Shown here piece by piece: positions 10,458 to 20,972 of a stretch of 64,000 bases of DNA; position 1 is the first letter of the stretch; every line of letters starts with the position of its first letter. The notes under the pieces were generated by a model. The model searched no databases and was not told where the DNA came from. It was given only the letters and a program-made list of their open reading frames with translations. Made by a program: the position numbers and the translations under genes. Source of the stretch: Phytophthora colocasiae (lineage: Eukaryota; Oomycota; Peronosporomycetes; Peronosporales; Peronosporaceae); assembly GCA_018806915.1 (NCBI GenBank), contig JAGKQI010000096.1:2108001-2172000 (forward strand). The letters are read 5' to 3'.

Positions 10458-13400
10458 ATGCTGCTGCCCGCGCGCCGCAGCACAGCGAGCACTGGCGCCG
10501 ACAGCGACATCTTTGGTCGCTCCTCCATCTTGTCCACCGCGTCTGCAGCCCGTGCCGAGCGCCAGCCGCTGCTGTCCGGTGCACCGCCGCCCCAGGTGTT
10601 CACACATCCGATCGAGTGCGCGTCACTGACCAGCCGCTTGCTGCTCCAGTGGGTCACGCCGTCGGTCTCACTTGCCAACCGGCTGCAGACTCAGACGCAG
10701 GTCCAGGTCCAGCCTCTGCAGTATCAGACGCATTACCAGGCCCAGCAGCAGCGTCAAGGCCGAGGATCTGCCAAGCGTGGACTCCAGCAAGCGGATGTAT
10801 GGGAACTGCCGCCGAGTGCACGTGCCGAGCCTGGCGCTAACGCGTTGCAACGTGCGTGGATCACTAGTGGATCTTTATCGCTGGCGTTCCTCAAGGCGCA
10901 CGGCCTGCAATTCGCAGGCCTTGGTGTCCTGCACGCCGTCGTGCAGCTCTGCGACCTCTTTGGGCCTTACGTGCTGTTCCGCAGCGTGCTGCTGCTGGAC
11001 CAACATGACAGCGAAACTGGTCGTAGCCTGCTCTTTTGGCTTGGCATACTGATCTTCTCCCGCCTGTTACGAGCACTGCTGTCGGCATTTGTGCACGCAG
11101 AGCTGCAGGCGTCAACGTTGCACCTCACTGCTGCACTGCAAAGTCTGGTCTTCCAGAAAGCACTGAGGCTCTCCAATTCCTCTGCTCGAGATGTGGATGC
11201 ACTCTATGCTGCTGATGTGACGCAGCTCCTGCGAGGTGCAGCGTGTCTACACGAGCTGTGGGCGGCGCTGTTGACGCTGGCCTTGAGTTTGGCTCTGATC
11301 GAGAAGTTCGTTGGCGCCGCAGCGTGTGGAGCAGCTGTCGGAGCTGTAGTAGTGACGCTCGTGGGTTCTCAAGTGCTGGATCAATTGCAGTTCCGGTCTC
11401 TGGATCGACTACGACGAACGCGGGAGGACAGACAGAGCTCTACCAACGAGATGGTACACGCTATGCCTGCCGTCAAGCTGCACGCGTGGGAACCTGCTAC
11501 AAGATCACGCGTGAATGCCACGCGCGGACGAGAACTCGCAGCTTTGTGGCGCTTCCAGGTGCGAGGCGCTACCGAAGCTGCGTTCAACTACGCCATTCCA
11601 GTGTTGATAGCTACAGCAGCTCTAGCAGTGGGGTACCGGCATCATTCGTCGACACATCCGCTCACAGCAGCATCAGCTTTTGCTACACTAGTGCTCGTGC
11701 GTCTCATGCAGACGCCACTACGGACTCTGCCTGAGGCCGCATTGGGGACTCGTGCTGCATGGAAGTCGCTCCACAACCTCTCGCAGTTTATGAACCAGGA
11801 AGAGCTGAACCCGTACGCTGTCGCTCGACGTGACAGTCTGGGTCTGGTAGCAAAATACGATCCGCAGGATGTCGTGGTAGCAGTTGAAGATGCCACGTTG
11901 GGTTGGGCGATCAACGGCCCGGTCGTTTTCCAGCACTTGGACGTGACTGTGGGGGCGGGAGAGCTGCTAGTGGTTCACGGTCGTCCTGGTAGTGGCAAGT
12001 CTTCTTTTCTTTCGGCTCTACTGGGTGAAATGCAAGCGCGTGACGGAAGCGACGGAGGTGGTGGGCGTGTGTATGTTGGTGGTTCTGTGGCTTATTGTCC
12101 ACAGCAGTTCTGGCTTCAACAAACGCAGTCTGTGCGCGACAACATCCTGTTTGGGCTTCCATTCGACCGACGTAAGTACCAGCGCGTGCTGGATGCTTGT
12201 GCACTCGTCAACCCATTTGCGATGCTGTCTGCGGGTGACAACACCCTGGTCCAAGATTGGAATCCGACCTCAGGACAACAGGCGCTCGTCAGTCTGGCGC
12301 GTGCTTGCTACAGTGACGCGGACGTGTATCTACTTGATGAACCTCTGGCACGAGTTCACCCCAGATCGGCGGCGCGGGAGATCTTTTCTCGTTGTTTACT
12401 GGGGCTTCTGCGCAACAAGACTCGAGTTGTTGTTACGACGCGTGCAGAGTTCATCAATTCGGAGTTTGTAGACGATGCTATTCGCTTTGAAGATGGTGGT
12501 CGACTCGTGCACACTCGGGATATCTATGAAGCAAAGGGACGCAAGGAGCAAGAGGGTGACGAGGATAGTGACGAGGAACAGGAAGATATTGAGGAAGACT
12601 GGATTCACTGTTCTGCTTCTGGTGTAGACGTGGTGCGCCCGTATGAACCACCGTACGTCCCAACAGAGGATGCAGCAGACGTGGAGCAGCTGTCCATAGA
12701 CAATATTCTCGGCACGACGCGCAACTCACTAAGTGAGCGACCGCTTCGTGAGTATCTTTCGTGTGAAACAACAGCAGAGGCAGGGTGGAATGAAAGTGAA
12801 TGGCTCCACAAGTCGATCCGGGGCTACACGCAAGTTATTGGAGGCGTTCGTGTCGCAGTGGTACTCTTCGTCGTGCTGCTCGTTTGGCAAGTTTTACAAT
12901 TGATGAGTGAGTTGTGGATAGTGTACTGGGTGCACTCCACCAACCAGACGAGCTTGGCAGGTGATCAACTCATTTATTCCTCCTTAGCATTTGGTGCTGG
13001 ACTTCTGGGTCTGGGATATTCGCTTGGTATCTCTGTGGCAGCAGTTGAAGGATCGCGTCGGGCCTTCTTGTCGCTAGCGTCCGCATTTCTCCACGCCCCG
13101 CTGGTTTTCTTTGATGCATTTGGTGCAGGAAGTGGTAGAGCCCGATCGAAGAGGCTGAGTCTTGCCAGGAGACGCGAGCTTGAACGAGCGTACACTGACA
13201 AGGACCTCACTAACGTGGATACCCGGCTTCCTCTTGCGGCTGGTGCTGTGGTAGCGCTAGGGGCTTCGACATTGACAGCGTTGCTGACTGCAGCTGTGGT
13301 GACTCGTTACTACGCAGTGCTTCTTGTCCCTGTAGTCTACATGTACGTGCAAGCGGGGAGGTTGTATCTGCGACCGGCTCGTGATTTACTTCACTTAGAG

Positions 13401-14906
13401 CGCACAGCAAGACAAGCGGCACGGCTGCACACAACTGAGACTCTGACAGGAGCCCGCGTTGTGCGAGCTTTTGGACTGGCGCATGTGCACCGCGTGCTAG
13501 GCCATCACTTCTGGCTGTTGGACGTAGCTGCTCGCGATGCTCATCTCGGTCTTCACATTGACCAGTGGCTGGCGTTGCGTGTGCAGTTGTACGGAGCTGT
13601 GGTTGTGGGGATTGTGGCGGCTTCATCGTTCTTAGCACTGCGAAACACGCTGAGCACTGGGGCGTTAGCTTTGGCGCTATACGAAGCTCTGGTAGTGGAT
13701 GCTGGCGCCCTCGAAGCTCTTGTGCGCGCTTGGGCTTGGCTGAGTCCCGTCTTGCCGACTGCTACTCGAATCCAGACTGCAGTGCGAGGTGCGGAGGTGA
13801 TCACGGAGACTGCAGCCTACTCCACTGCAGCAGCAAGACGCGCCTCGGCCCCCATCACACCAAACGAAGTCAACCCGTCCCTGTCGTGGCCCACAAAAGG
13901 CGATTTACGGTTCGATGCCGTGAGCTTCCGAGACCCTGCTGCTGCTATTGTTGACGACCTGACCGACATGTTCGAGATCGGCGATGGCGGTGCGCCACCT
14001 TTAGCTCTCAAAGGTGTGTCGTTCCGCCTGCAGGCAGGGGAGAAGGTGGCCATTCTGGGGTCGTCCGCGGCATCTTCAGTGTCGTCTGTTGGTCGCGCGT
14101 TGCTACGCCTTCATGAGCTGACGGCAGGACGAGTCGTCGTGGATGGCGTCGATATCGCCACTCTAGGCCTGCGAACACTTCGCTCGCGTGTGGCTTGTGT
14201 ATCTGCAGCGGTGCCCAATGATGGACTGTACGACAATACGGTGCGTACGCAGCTCGACCCAAGTGGCGCTGATATTGAGGACGAGCGTCTGTGGGGTGCA
14301 CTGCGAGCCGTGGGGCTGGCAGCCAATGTCGCTACCCTGGATGGCCCATTGCCTGGCGCGTCGAGTCTCCGACAAAACCCGACGAAGCGCTTCTTGTTGA
14401 GCCTCGCTCGTGCTCTGTTAAGCGAGCCGTCCTTCGTGGCTCTTGCTGTAGCTCCAGTGCTTGTTCCTCCACCGGAAGATGAACTGCGTCTGCAACCAGA
14501 GCCGAAGTTTGCTTTGGATGATTCGACGCTTGAGGTTTTGCAGCGCGTGGTGCACGAAGAACTCCGTGACGCTACTGTGCTGCTACTACTGCCGTCCGCT
14601 ACAGCGTCACCCCAACACGATCAAACACAGCGAGCGATGCTGCTGAAGGCGGTGGACCGCGTCCTTGTCGTGGTGGACGGTGAGATGGCTGAGCTTGGGG
14701 CTCCTTCAGACCTGACTGTGCCTGAACCAAGCCCTGATCGACTGGAAACTCTCGCGGAGGTGCCGAGTCGATTGGAGCTGGCCGATCTCGAACACCCGGA
14801 AATGCAGGCAAGTGAAGCTGAGTCCGTCACGAGTGGAGAGTTGGTGATAGATACGACCGATAGCGCAGTTGAGTTCGATACCGACAGCGCTGTGGAGACT
14901 GAGTAA
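10458..14906 (+). CDS. ABC transporter, ABCC/MRP type, with degenerate second nucleotide-binding domain
   Basis: A single exon of 1482 residues with two halves, each a six-helix membrane domain followed by a nucleotide-binding domain (NBD). The start (LLPARRS) is followed by PIECASLTSRLLLQWVTP, the motif preceding the first core domain in oomycete MRP-type proteins. NBD1 (about 480-690) has Walker A GRPGSGKSS, Q-loop PQQFW, a weak signature TSGQQALVSLARA and Walker B DVYLLDEP, but the H-loop His is Arg (VVVTTRAEF). NBD2 (about 1150-1400) has lost Walker A (GSSAASSVS in place of GxTGxGKS), Walker B acid residues and the H-loop; only FLLSLARALL recalls the signature helix. ABCC proteins export glutathione conjugates and drugs and usually keep a competent NBD2, so this protein is either regulatory or works with one catalytic site. 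A retrotransposon sits 17 bp beyond its stop. Confidence 0.88.
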   Translation: MLLPARRSTASTGADSDIFGRSSILSTASAARAERQPLLSGAPPPQVFTHPIECASLTSRLLLQWVTPSVSLANRLQTQTQVQVQPLQYQTHYQAQQQRQGRGSAKRGLQQADVWELPPSARAEPGANALQRAWITSGSLSLAFLKAHGLQFAGLGVLHAVVQLCDLFGPYVLFRSVLLLDQHDSETGRSLLFWLGILIFSRLLRALLSAFVHAELQASTLHLTAALQSLVFQKALRLSNSSARDVDALYAADVTQLLRGAACLHELWAALLTLALSLALIEKFVGAAACGAAVGAVVVTLVGSQVLDQLQFRSLDRLRRTREDRQSSTNEMVHAMPAVKLHAWEPATRSRVNATRGRELAALWRFQVRGATEAAFNYAIPVLIATAALAVGYRHHSSTHPLTAASAFATLVLVRLMQTPLRTLPEAALGTRAAWKSLHNLSQFMNQEELNPYAVARRDSLGLVAKYDPQDVVVAVEDATLGWAINGPVVFQHLDVTVGAGELLVVHGRPGSGKSSFLSALLGEMQARDGSDGGGGRVYVGGSVAYCPQQFWLQQTQSVRDNILFGLPFDRRKYQRVLDACALVNPFAMLSAGDNTLVQDWNPTSGQQALVSLARACYSDADVYLLDEPLARVHPRSAAREIFSRCLLGLLRNKTRVVVTTRAEFINSEFVDDAIRFEDGGRLVHTRDIYEAKGRKEQEGDEDSDEEQEDIEEDWIHCSASGVDVVRPYEPPYVPTEDAADVEQLSIDNILGTTRNSLSERPLREYLSCETTAEAGWNESEWLHKSIRGYTQVIGGVRVAVVLFVVLLVWQVLQLMSELWIVYWVHSTNQTSLAGDQLIYSSLAFGAGLLGLGYSLGISVAAVEGSRRAFLSLASAFLHAPLVFFDAFGAGSGRARSKRLSLARRRELERAYTDKDLTNVDTRLPLAAGAVVALGASTLTALLTAAVVTRYYAVLLVPVVYMYVQAGRLYLRPARDLLHLERTARQAARLHTTETLTGARVVRAFGLAHVHRVLGHHFWLLDVAARDAHLGLHIDQWLALRVQLYGAVVVGIVAASSFLALRNTLSTGALALALYEALVVDAGALEALVRAWAWLSPVLPTATRIQTAVRGAEVITETAAYSTAAARRASAPITPNEVNPSLSWPTKGDLRFDAVSFRDPAAAIVDDLTDMFEIGDGGAPPLALKGVSFRLQAGEKVAILGSSAASSVSSVGRALLRLHELTAGRVVVDGVDIATLGLRTLRSRVACVSAAVPNDGLYDNTVRTQLDPSGADIEDERLWGALRAVGLAANVATLDGPLPGASSLRQNPTKRFLLSLARALLSEPSFVALAVAPVLVPPPEDELRLQPEPKFALDDSTLEVLQRVVHEELRDATVLLLLPSATASPQHDQTQRAMLLKAVDRVLVVVDGEMAELGAPSDLTVPEPSPDRLETLAEVPSRLELADLEHPEMQASEAESVTSGELVIDTTDSAVEFDTDSAVETE

Positions 14907-14919
14907 GATTCAAGCGAAG

Positions 14920-14923
14920 TGTG
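14920..14923. repeat. Target-site duplication, left copy (TGTG)
   Basis: The four bases TGTG precede the LTR start at 14924 and recur directly after the other LTR at 21898-21901. Five bases do not match, so the duplication is 4 bp. The low complexity of TGTG leaves some chance of coincidence. Confidence 0.6.
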
Positions 14924-15848
14924 TGTCGGCTTTACTTCTTTTTACGCCTTGAAATTCCAACTTCGAAGGGAGCCAGTGGTCACGCAAGCAGGAACTAGAG
15001 TCAGCACGTCACCAGAGAGGGACCCCGGCGGACATTGTCCAGTAGAGACGGCTAGGGAGAAGACGTTTTGTAGCAACTACAATCTTGGGTAGATCTGTAG
15101 CTTGTCCTCGTGCTAATCCCAATATACAACATGTACTATACAAGATGAATGTAACACCTCATTGAAGTTGAAGTGAACACTCTCTAGTCGAGACGCTATC
15201 GATAAGCACCACAACTGCACGGTTTCTAGCCGCGTTCCCCGCCACACTACGCATGCATCCTCATCGTCGTACCTCAGAACTCCGTGCCTCCTCAGCGTAT
15301 TACCCTAGAGGTCCTCGCCGGTCAGTACACCGCAGAACAAGGCCACTCCCCCAGATAACCCTCAAAATGCTGTTGGGTGAAGCCGACCAGTTGCCGCACT
15401 CCACGCGTAAATCACTTCTTAGTTACTTAACTCTGCACGGTTGCGCAAAATCGTAACTGAGAGTTTTGACGGCCAGCCGCACGCCACATAGCTCTCCTAA
15501 CTACCGTAGCCCCGCTATCTCTACACCTATCCTAAGTATAGTGCCTGCCACCGTCAGGATCCTCCCTCGGCGACTTCTTGGGTGCCTTCTCCTCCGTTCA
15601 TTGCCTTGTGTTCATGTCGCCTCGCCTCTCTGATCCACTGTGTCCTTGCTTGTCTGGTGCCGTGTCATTCCTCCCATTGCGATCTTCGAAAGTCACTGAC
15701 TTCAACTTCAAGGTCTCCACTATCTTCCTGCAATTTCCGATTGACTGATATCCGCGTCACTGTCGCCAGTGAGGTCAATTATCACTGCTACCCGAACTTC
15801 TTCCAGCGAAAGCCGCTCTTCACGAATGAATGTTGACATTTGTCCACA
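14924..15848 (-). repeat. Long terminal repeat, 3' LTR in element orientation
   Basis: 925 bp, matched base for base by eye to 20973-21897 except one T/C difference. On the minus strand it begins TGTGGACAAATG and ends CCGACA. It starts 18 bp after the ABC transporter stop codon, so transcripts of that gene may end or read through here. Confidence 0.93.
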
Positions 15849-15863
15849 CGCCATCCCCCGCCT
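15849..15863 (-). promoter_or_regulatory. Polypurine tract
   Basis: On the minus strand the bases directly before the 3' LTR read GGCGGGGGATGGCG, a purine-rich run of the type used to prime plus-strand DNA synthesis. Confidence 0.6.
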
Positions 15864-17161
15864 GAAGATCGTCCCCGTTCTTTCCTTGGTCGAATAGTGT
15901 CTCGAACTGCTTAGCTGCGAGCCAGGCAGATACCACTGGTCTACCTGGTCGATTTTGGTACTCCACTCGGTACTGCGTCTCGTATCGGCCAGCTATGTTT
16001 CTGACTTTTCGTTGTCCTCGTTCAATAACGGTTCCAGCTGTAGCCTCCTCCATGATGGTTTTAGCTGCGGATGGCCATCGCGATTGTCCGTGTCCTCGAA
16101 GAGCTCGCGTAATTCCGTCCCTTGGTGCTGCGTCACCGTGACTAGTGCCTTCCGAGTCTCCTCCTGGTCGTTGTTGTTGTTCTCTAACTTCCTCGTTCGT
16201 ACCTAAAATTCCGTAGTACTTGATACCCCCTGCAATCTGCATCTGAATCCATCGTTTCGGCTTCTGCTTGTGTCGATCGGTCACGAAGAGCACTCCGTCT
16301 CGCTGCTCGTGCTTCACGTGCCGCCGTCTCCGCGCGTCGTTTAGCCTGTTGCTCTTGTTGGTTACCGCTGTGCACTTCGTCATCGCGCCTTCTCTTGCGC
16401 TGCTTATTCGTCACTGCAGTCTGTGAGGTAGTTGTAGTCGTCGCAGCCGGCGTTGGTATCTTACTTCCAACTGACTGTTCACTTGCTGGGGTGTTGGAAC
16501 GTCCTGCTGCCGCACTGTGCTGATCGCTCGAGGACGTTGCTGGTACGTCCGTGGGTTTCGTAGCTATTCTTGCAATTTCCCGTTGAGTGACTTCCGTTCT
16601 TGTCGTCGTTGCAGTACGTTCAACGGGTTCCACGGTTGCTGTCGTGCCATCATTACCACCTGTCCTCTCGACGTCCTGCTGGTGCTGCCCTGCTGAAGAT
16701 ACACGGACTGCTTCTCCTCGACTTGTTCCTTGAGTCCGTTCTTCTCCAGGCCTTGGTACTCGTCCTTCACCTTCAATGAGCTCGTCGTCCTTGGCTAGAT
16801 CTTCCAGTATCCGATCTGCCACTACTGCTAATTGACTGCGAGGTCGGTAGTAAGAGACTAGAAAGCTACAATGGGCCACTAGCTCTTCCCCTGTATCTTC
16901 TCGACGTACAATCCAGTTGTCAAACCCTCCATCGGTCGTGATCTTTGCTGGTCCGATCCATTGGTGAGCGAGTTTCGTCACTCCCGTTCCACGTGGCGGT
17001 CTGAAGATCCAAACCATGTCTCCAACCTTGAAATGCACGTTGTTTCTTACTTTGTGGCTGTAGTACCGTTCCCTTCTCAACTGATCCTTCTCCAGTGCCT
17101 GCTTCGCGATCTTCGCTGCCGACTCCATGTTTGCCACCAGTTTCCGGTGGTATTCGGGCCA
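15849..17161 (-). pseudogene. Remnant integrase C-terminal domain and chromodomain-like tail
   Basis: The minus-strand frame from about 17161 to 16184 encodes the integrase C-terminal SH3-like region (KVGDMVWIF, IGPAKI, NWIVRREDTGEELVAHCSFLVSYY), then a Gln/Thr/Arg-rich linker. A second frame (16383 to about 15850) ends with RNIAGRYETQYRVEYQNR...AWLAAKQFETLFDQ, resembling a chromodomain with its final helix. The frames differ, so at least one frameshift separates them. No HHCC zinc-binding or DDE catalytic part of integrase is present. Confidence 0.75.
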
Positions 17162-17165
17162 ACCT

Positions 17166-18657
17166 TCAATCTGCTACGCTGTACTGCGCCCCAGTATCAA
17201 GCTTCACCGTCACGGTTTGGCCTCTGACGTTAACCGTGGCTGTCGGTAGCTGGTCAACCGCTTGGGCTTGTACTGCTCGCAACTTCCCTGTTGTGCACTG
17301 CCGCTCATCTGCTTCATGCCACTCGGAACTTGCACTACAGTACGTGCTCTGGCTGTGATACTCGTAAGTATTTGTGACCTTATGATTCTTGGTCGCTTTC
17401 ACCTGCTTGACTGACGCTGGTTCAATGTACTCGATTCCTTCGGTCTCAGAACTCGTACGTAAACTCGCCCGGCCGTGTGTCCGTCGGTGCTCGTCATACT
17501 GGTAATAGCTATTGGGCGGGTAATTCGACTGTGCATCACGGTGCTGAAGTTCCCTCTGTTCCTTAGCGTGCGCCTTCCGTTCCCGTTTCTCTTGTCGTCT
17601 TCGAGCTCGTGACGCCCGTACGTGCACGTTGTCCCCTTCCAATTGCTTCTCACTGACATATCCCGTGGTTCGTCCGTCTGAAACCTCCTGAGTGTCAGAT
17701 GTAGCTGTCCCGTCGAGGTTTGTCACTGTAGAGGACCCTCCGTCGGATTTCTTGGCCAGTCGCACAGCTCCGTGTCGTTCTCTCCGTGTTTGTCGTGCTA
17801 GCACATTTCGTTCCCACCGACGTTCAGCTTCTGCTTCACTGACATCCCGTCGTCGTTGTGCTGCCCGTAGCTGTAAGACCCTTGCCCGTGGACTATCTTC
17901 GATACTCATTTCCTGTCCGAGGATCTGCTGGGTTCTGTCATGAGCTCCGCCATCCCCAGTGATCAACACTTCTGGGCGTCGCGAAGTTCCGTCGGTAGCT
18001 TCTGGTCCAGACTTTGTTTCTTCGTCGGTATCGTCCGCATTCCTTTTGCCTTCGGCGTCCGAGTTCATGCATTCGTCCACTTGGTCGTCAGTTCCTGACG
18101 TAACTTCATCAGTGCCAGTTCCGACTTCTCGTGACTCGTGCTGTACCAGTTCCGACTTCTCGTGACTCGTGCTGTACCAGTTCCTCGGTGTCACTTGTCC
18201 GTATGTCGTTGGTAGGCCTGGGCGTAGCGAAATCTCCATCGTTGGCGTCGACCCGTTTCACCAGGCCATCTCCCGTTGCCGTGGTTCCGCCATCCCCATT
18301 GTCCAACCCGTCTGTAACTTCAAAATGCACGCGACGTCCCTTCTTTCTGTCGTGTCCCGCGTCCGTGTCTCCGTCGTTCTCCTTATCTTCTTGTTTGGTC
18401 ACCGCCGTTGTACCAGTATTGCCCACCGCCGGTGCCGTAGTATCTTCCGGCCGCACACCACTGTTGCTCGGTGCCACCGTGCCGTTCTCATCCTGAGCCG
18501 TTGGGACGATTTCCACTGTCCTCGTGACTGGATCTCGTACTCCACAACCCGCCTTCTTCCTCTTCCGTTTCCTCTTCCGTCCGGCCAACCGGGCCTCGTT
18601 CCGCAGTTGCCGCCCTCCAGGTGCCGCCACTGCATCTGCCAGTCGCTGGAACTCCAC
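17166..18657 (-). pseudogene. Gag-protease linker and truncated aspartic protease, frameshifted by a 31-bp duplication
   Basis: Two overlapping minus-strand frames (18657 to 18109 and 18239 to 17166) carry a Lys/Arg-rich, then acidic linker and end in a retropepsin start, VNVRGQTVTVKLDTGAQYSVAD, with the catalytic DTGA. A tandem duplication of 31 bp at 18116-18177 separates the frames; removing one unit would put them in phase. Directly after the protease active site the sequence jumps to integrase. Confidence 0.75.
18116..18177. repeat. 31-bp tandem duplication (2 copies plus 7 bp)
   Basis: The unit starting CAGTTCCGACTTCTCG occupies 18116-18146 and again 18147-18177, followed by CAGTTCC. 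Because 31 is not a multiple of three, it shifts the reading frame, and the same peptide start (ELVQHESREVGTGT) appears in both overlapping frames. Confidence 0.95.
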
Positions 18658-18746
18658 TTGCCGTTCTGGTCCCTGTCGCCTGATGCCGTGCTTACCTGTT
18701 TCTTCCTCTCCCCGTGGGCTTGATGCGCGATGCTGGGCCGGGGCCC

Positions 18747-20636
18747 CTACATCCGCTGTCCGTTTCCCGTGCTTCCGGTGGTAGCTTGGTTGCTGGTATC
18801 ACTCCTCTGGTTCACCACTGGACTGGACTCCTCTTTGTCTTCCTTCCTGAGGGCACACGCGTGGTGTCCATACCCATGACAATAGAAGCACATATCATCT
18901 GGCCGTGCTGTAGACGCTCTTGTTGGCTGCTGCTGCTGTGATCGTCTGTCCAGATACTGTTGGTGGTTACGCAGTCGGTCTTCCTTGGTTCTCAGTGGTT
19001 CGGAGTTTCCATATTTTCGGCCGCCATTCCACCGTTGTTGCTGAGACTGCTGTTGAGACTGCTGTGATCCTTGGGCTTCCATCTGTAGTGCGCGTCCTGG
19101 TCGCTGAGCCTGTTTGCCATTACCATCTGCACGTTGGTTCGAAGAGTTCTGCTGCCGGTTCTGAGTCTGTCGCGTCGGCGTCGCCGCAGTTGTCGTATTG
19201 GCTGCTTGACTTGCTGTCGTGGCCTCTTCCGGTACAAGCCGGTATCCTGCTGGGATTACTGCGTTCCACTGGCTTCCACTTTGAAGTACAGTGCCACCTT
19301 GAGGCACCATTAACCGTCCTTCAACATCGTATCTGGGTGGAGGTCCTGTAGCTAAGCCAACCGTGTCGTAGCCCGTCACAACAGTCCCCAAGTTTCCACC
19401 TGCCGTCGAGACCTGCTGAATCGTCGCCAAATTGGGGACCAACGCCGTCGGTGCAGCACCGGCTGATGCCGTTCGCTCGTCATGGACTCGCATCGCCGTC
19501 GCGAGGTCAACACCGTAGCCTTCCCCGTACTCGCCGACTTGATCCACCGCAAAGTTCACTGCCTCATTCAGCGTAGTTGGTCGGTGTCCCCGTACTAGAG
19601 TCGAGCACCAAGCGTTACTCATACCCGACAAGAACGAGTCGACTAGCCATTCTTCGTCCACTGGATTCGTCGACGCAATCTCCCGTAGCTTCTGTGCGTA
19701 TTCTACCAGGGACTCTCCTCGTTGCTGGCATCGCTGTCTCAGTCTCGCCACCACCTCTGGATTCGAGCGCTTAACCATGTAACGATCCTTCATCATCCGA
19801 CTCAGGTTACCAAACGTCTGGTCTTCGCGTTTACTGAACGCATCTTCCACCGTGTCATACCACATGAGAGCTTCACCTTCCAGACTTGCCACCATCTCAA
19901 TGAAGACTTCATGTTCACGCCACTCAGTATGCAGTATAGCTGTTTGACGACGCAGTTCATTCCTGACTGCCTTCAACCATGCTTTGACTGCAACTTTTGG
20001 TTCTCCTAGGCCCTTGAACTTCGGCAGACGCAACTTCTTCTCCCGGGTCGGTCTGAGGTGCTTGCGGTACTGCGAAGAACTGTGGGGCAACTTGTACAGG
20101 TGGAGTTGGTGGTACAGGTGGTGCCATCGCTGCTTGATCCACAGGGGCTCCTACTCCTGCTCCGCCTCCTACCGGTACTGCTGCTGCTTGACCCTGTCCA
20201 GTATCACCACCGTCTCCAGCGTTGTCCTGACCCTGGTTCCCATTGCCATCACCGTTGTTACCGTTGTGACCACCGTTTCCGCCTCCTCTTCGTTACCGTT
20301 ACCTCCAGGGACTGCTGCTGCCCCGGGTGCTGGTATAACTGGAGCTACCGGTGCTTGTCGTCCTCCTCCGGAGACCGGTACGTAACCCATCAGAGCTGCT
20401 TCTCCGCTTCCACCGCTTGCTCGTGGAGTCTGACTCGCCGTTACCCGTAGGTTTACTGACGGCGGTACTGTGTTTCCTCCTGCGTCATGCAGGGCCGCCT
20501 GTGGAACTTGCTTTCCTCCTCCGTGAGCTATTCCTGGGCCTGCAGATACATGTGCCGCCTCAGCCACTGCGTCATGAAACGAAGCACGCCTCTCAGCTCG
20601 CTCGTCTCGTGCAGCACTAGCCGATCGTCGAACCAT
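18747..20636 (-). pseudogene. Retrotransposon Gag (frameshifted)
   Basis: The Gag begins at ATG 20634-20636 (MVRRSASAARDERAERR), followed by a Gly/Ala-rich head and a Gly-Asn-Gln-rich low-complexity segment. The frame changes near 20290 and again near 20045; it then stays open to 18747. The core has LPKFKGLGEPKVAVKAWLKAVRN, WREHEVFIEMVASLEGEALMWYD and FLSGM, the helices of a gypsy capsid, then a Gln-rich stretch and a cysteine knuckle CFYCHGYGHHAC. The knuckle spacing is CX2CX4HX2C, two residues shorter than usual at its end. Confidence 0.8.
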
Positions 20637-20957
20637 GCTCTTCAGCTAAACTTCCTTATCCGTGTCCGTGTCCGTGTACTTCTGTAATACAAAACTCATC
20701 CGTATGTTCAGTATCCGCACTTTCCGTGTCAAAATCTAATTCTGTAAACTGTGCAGTGCTTAAGAACTCAGTAATGGCTCTCATCTGTGTCTCTGTCTGA
20801 TACAGGCCCTTATTGCCCATTCTGCTAACGGATAGACCAGTGTTGTCTAGTGCCAGTATCGCACCATCCCCAGTACAGGATGTCCCCGCTTATGGTTCTT
20901 GCCCACTGTGACTAGGCTCGCAAAGTCTACCATTATTGCAAACTTGCCCAGAAAGCC

Positions 20958-20972
20958 CCTGTATGACCACCA
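20958..20972 (-). promoter_or_regulatory. Probable primer-binding site
   Basis: Directly after the 5' LTR on the minus strand the sequence reads TGGTGGTCATACAGG. It starts with TGG, the complement of a tRNA CCA end. Which tRNA it matches cannot be decided here. Confidence 0.5.

Noticed and set aside
15253..15836. Plus-strand frames of 67 and 84 codons in the LTR (also 21302-21885)
   Set aside because: They repeat in both LTRs, have no domain and lie antisense to the element; chance frames.
16564..17162. Additional minus-strand frames over the integrase remnant
   Set aside because: Overlap the recognisable integrase C-terminal frame in other phases; composition is not protein-like.
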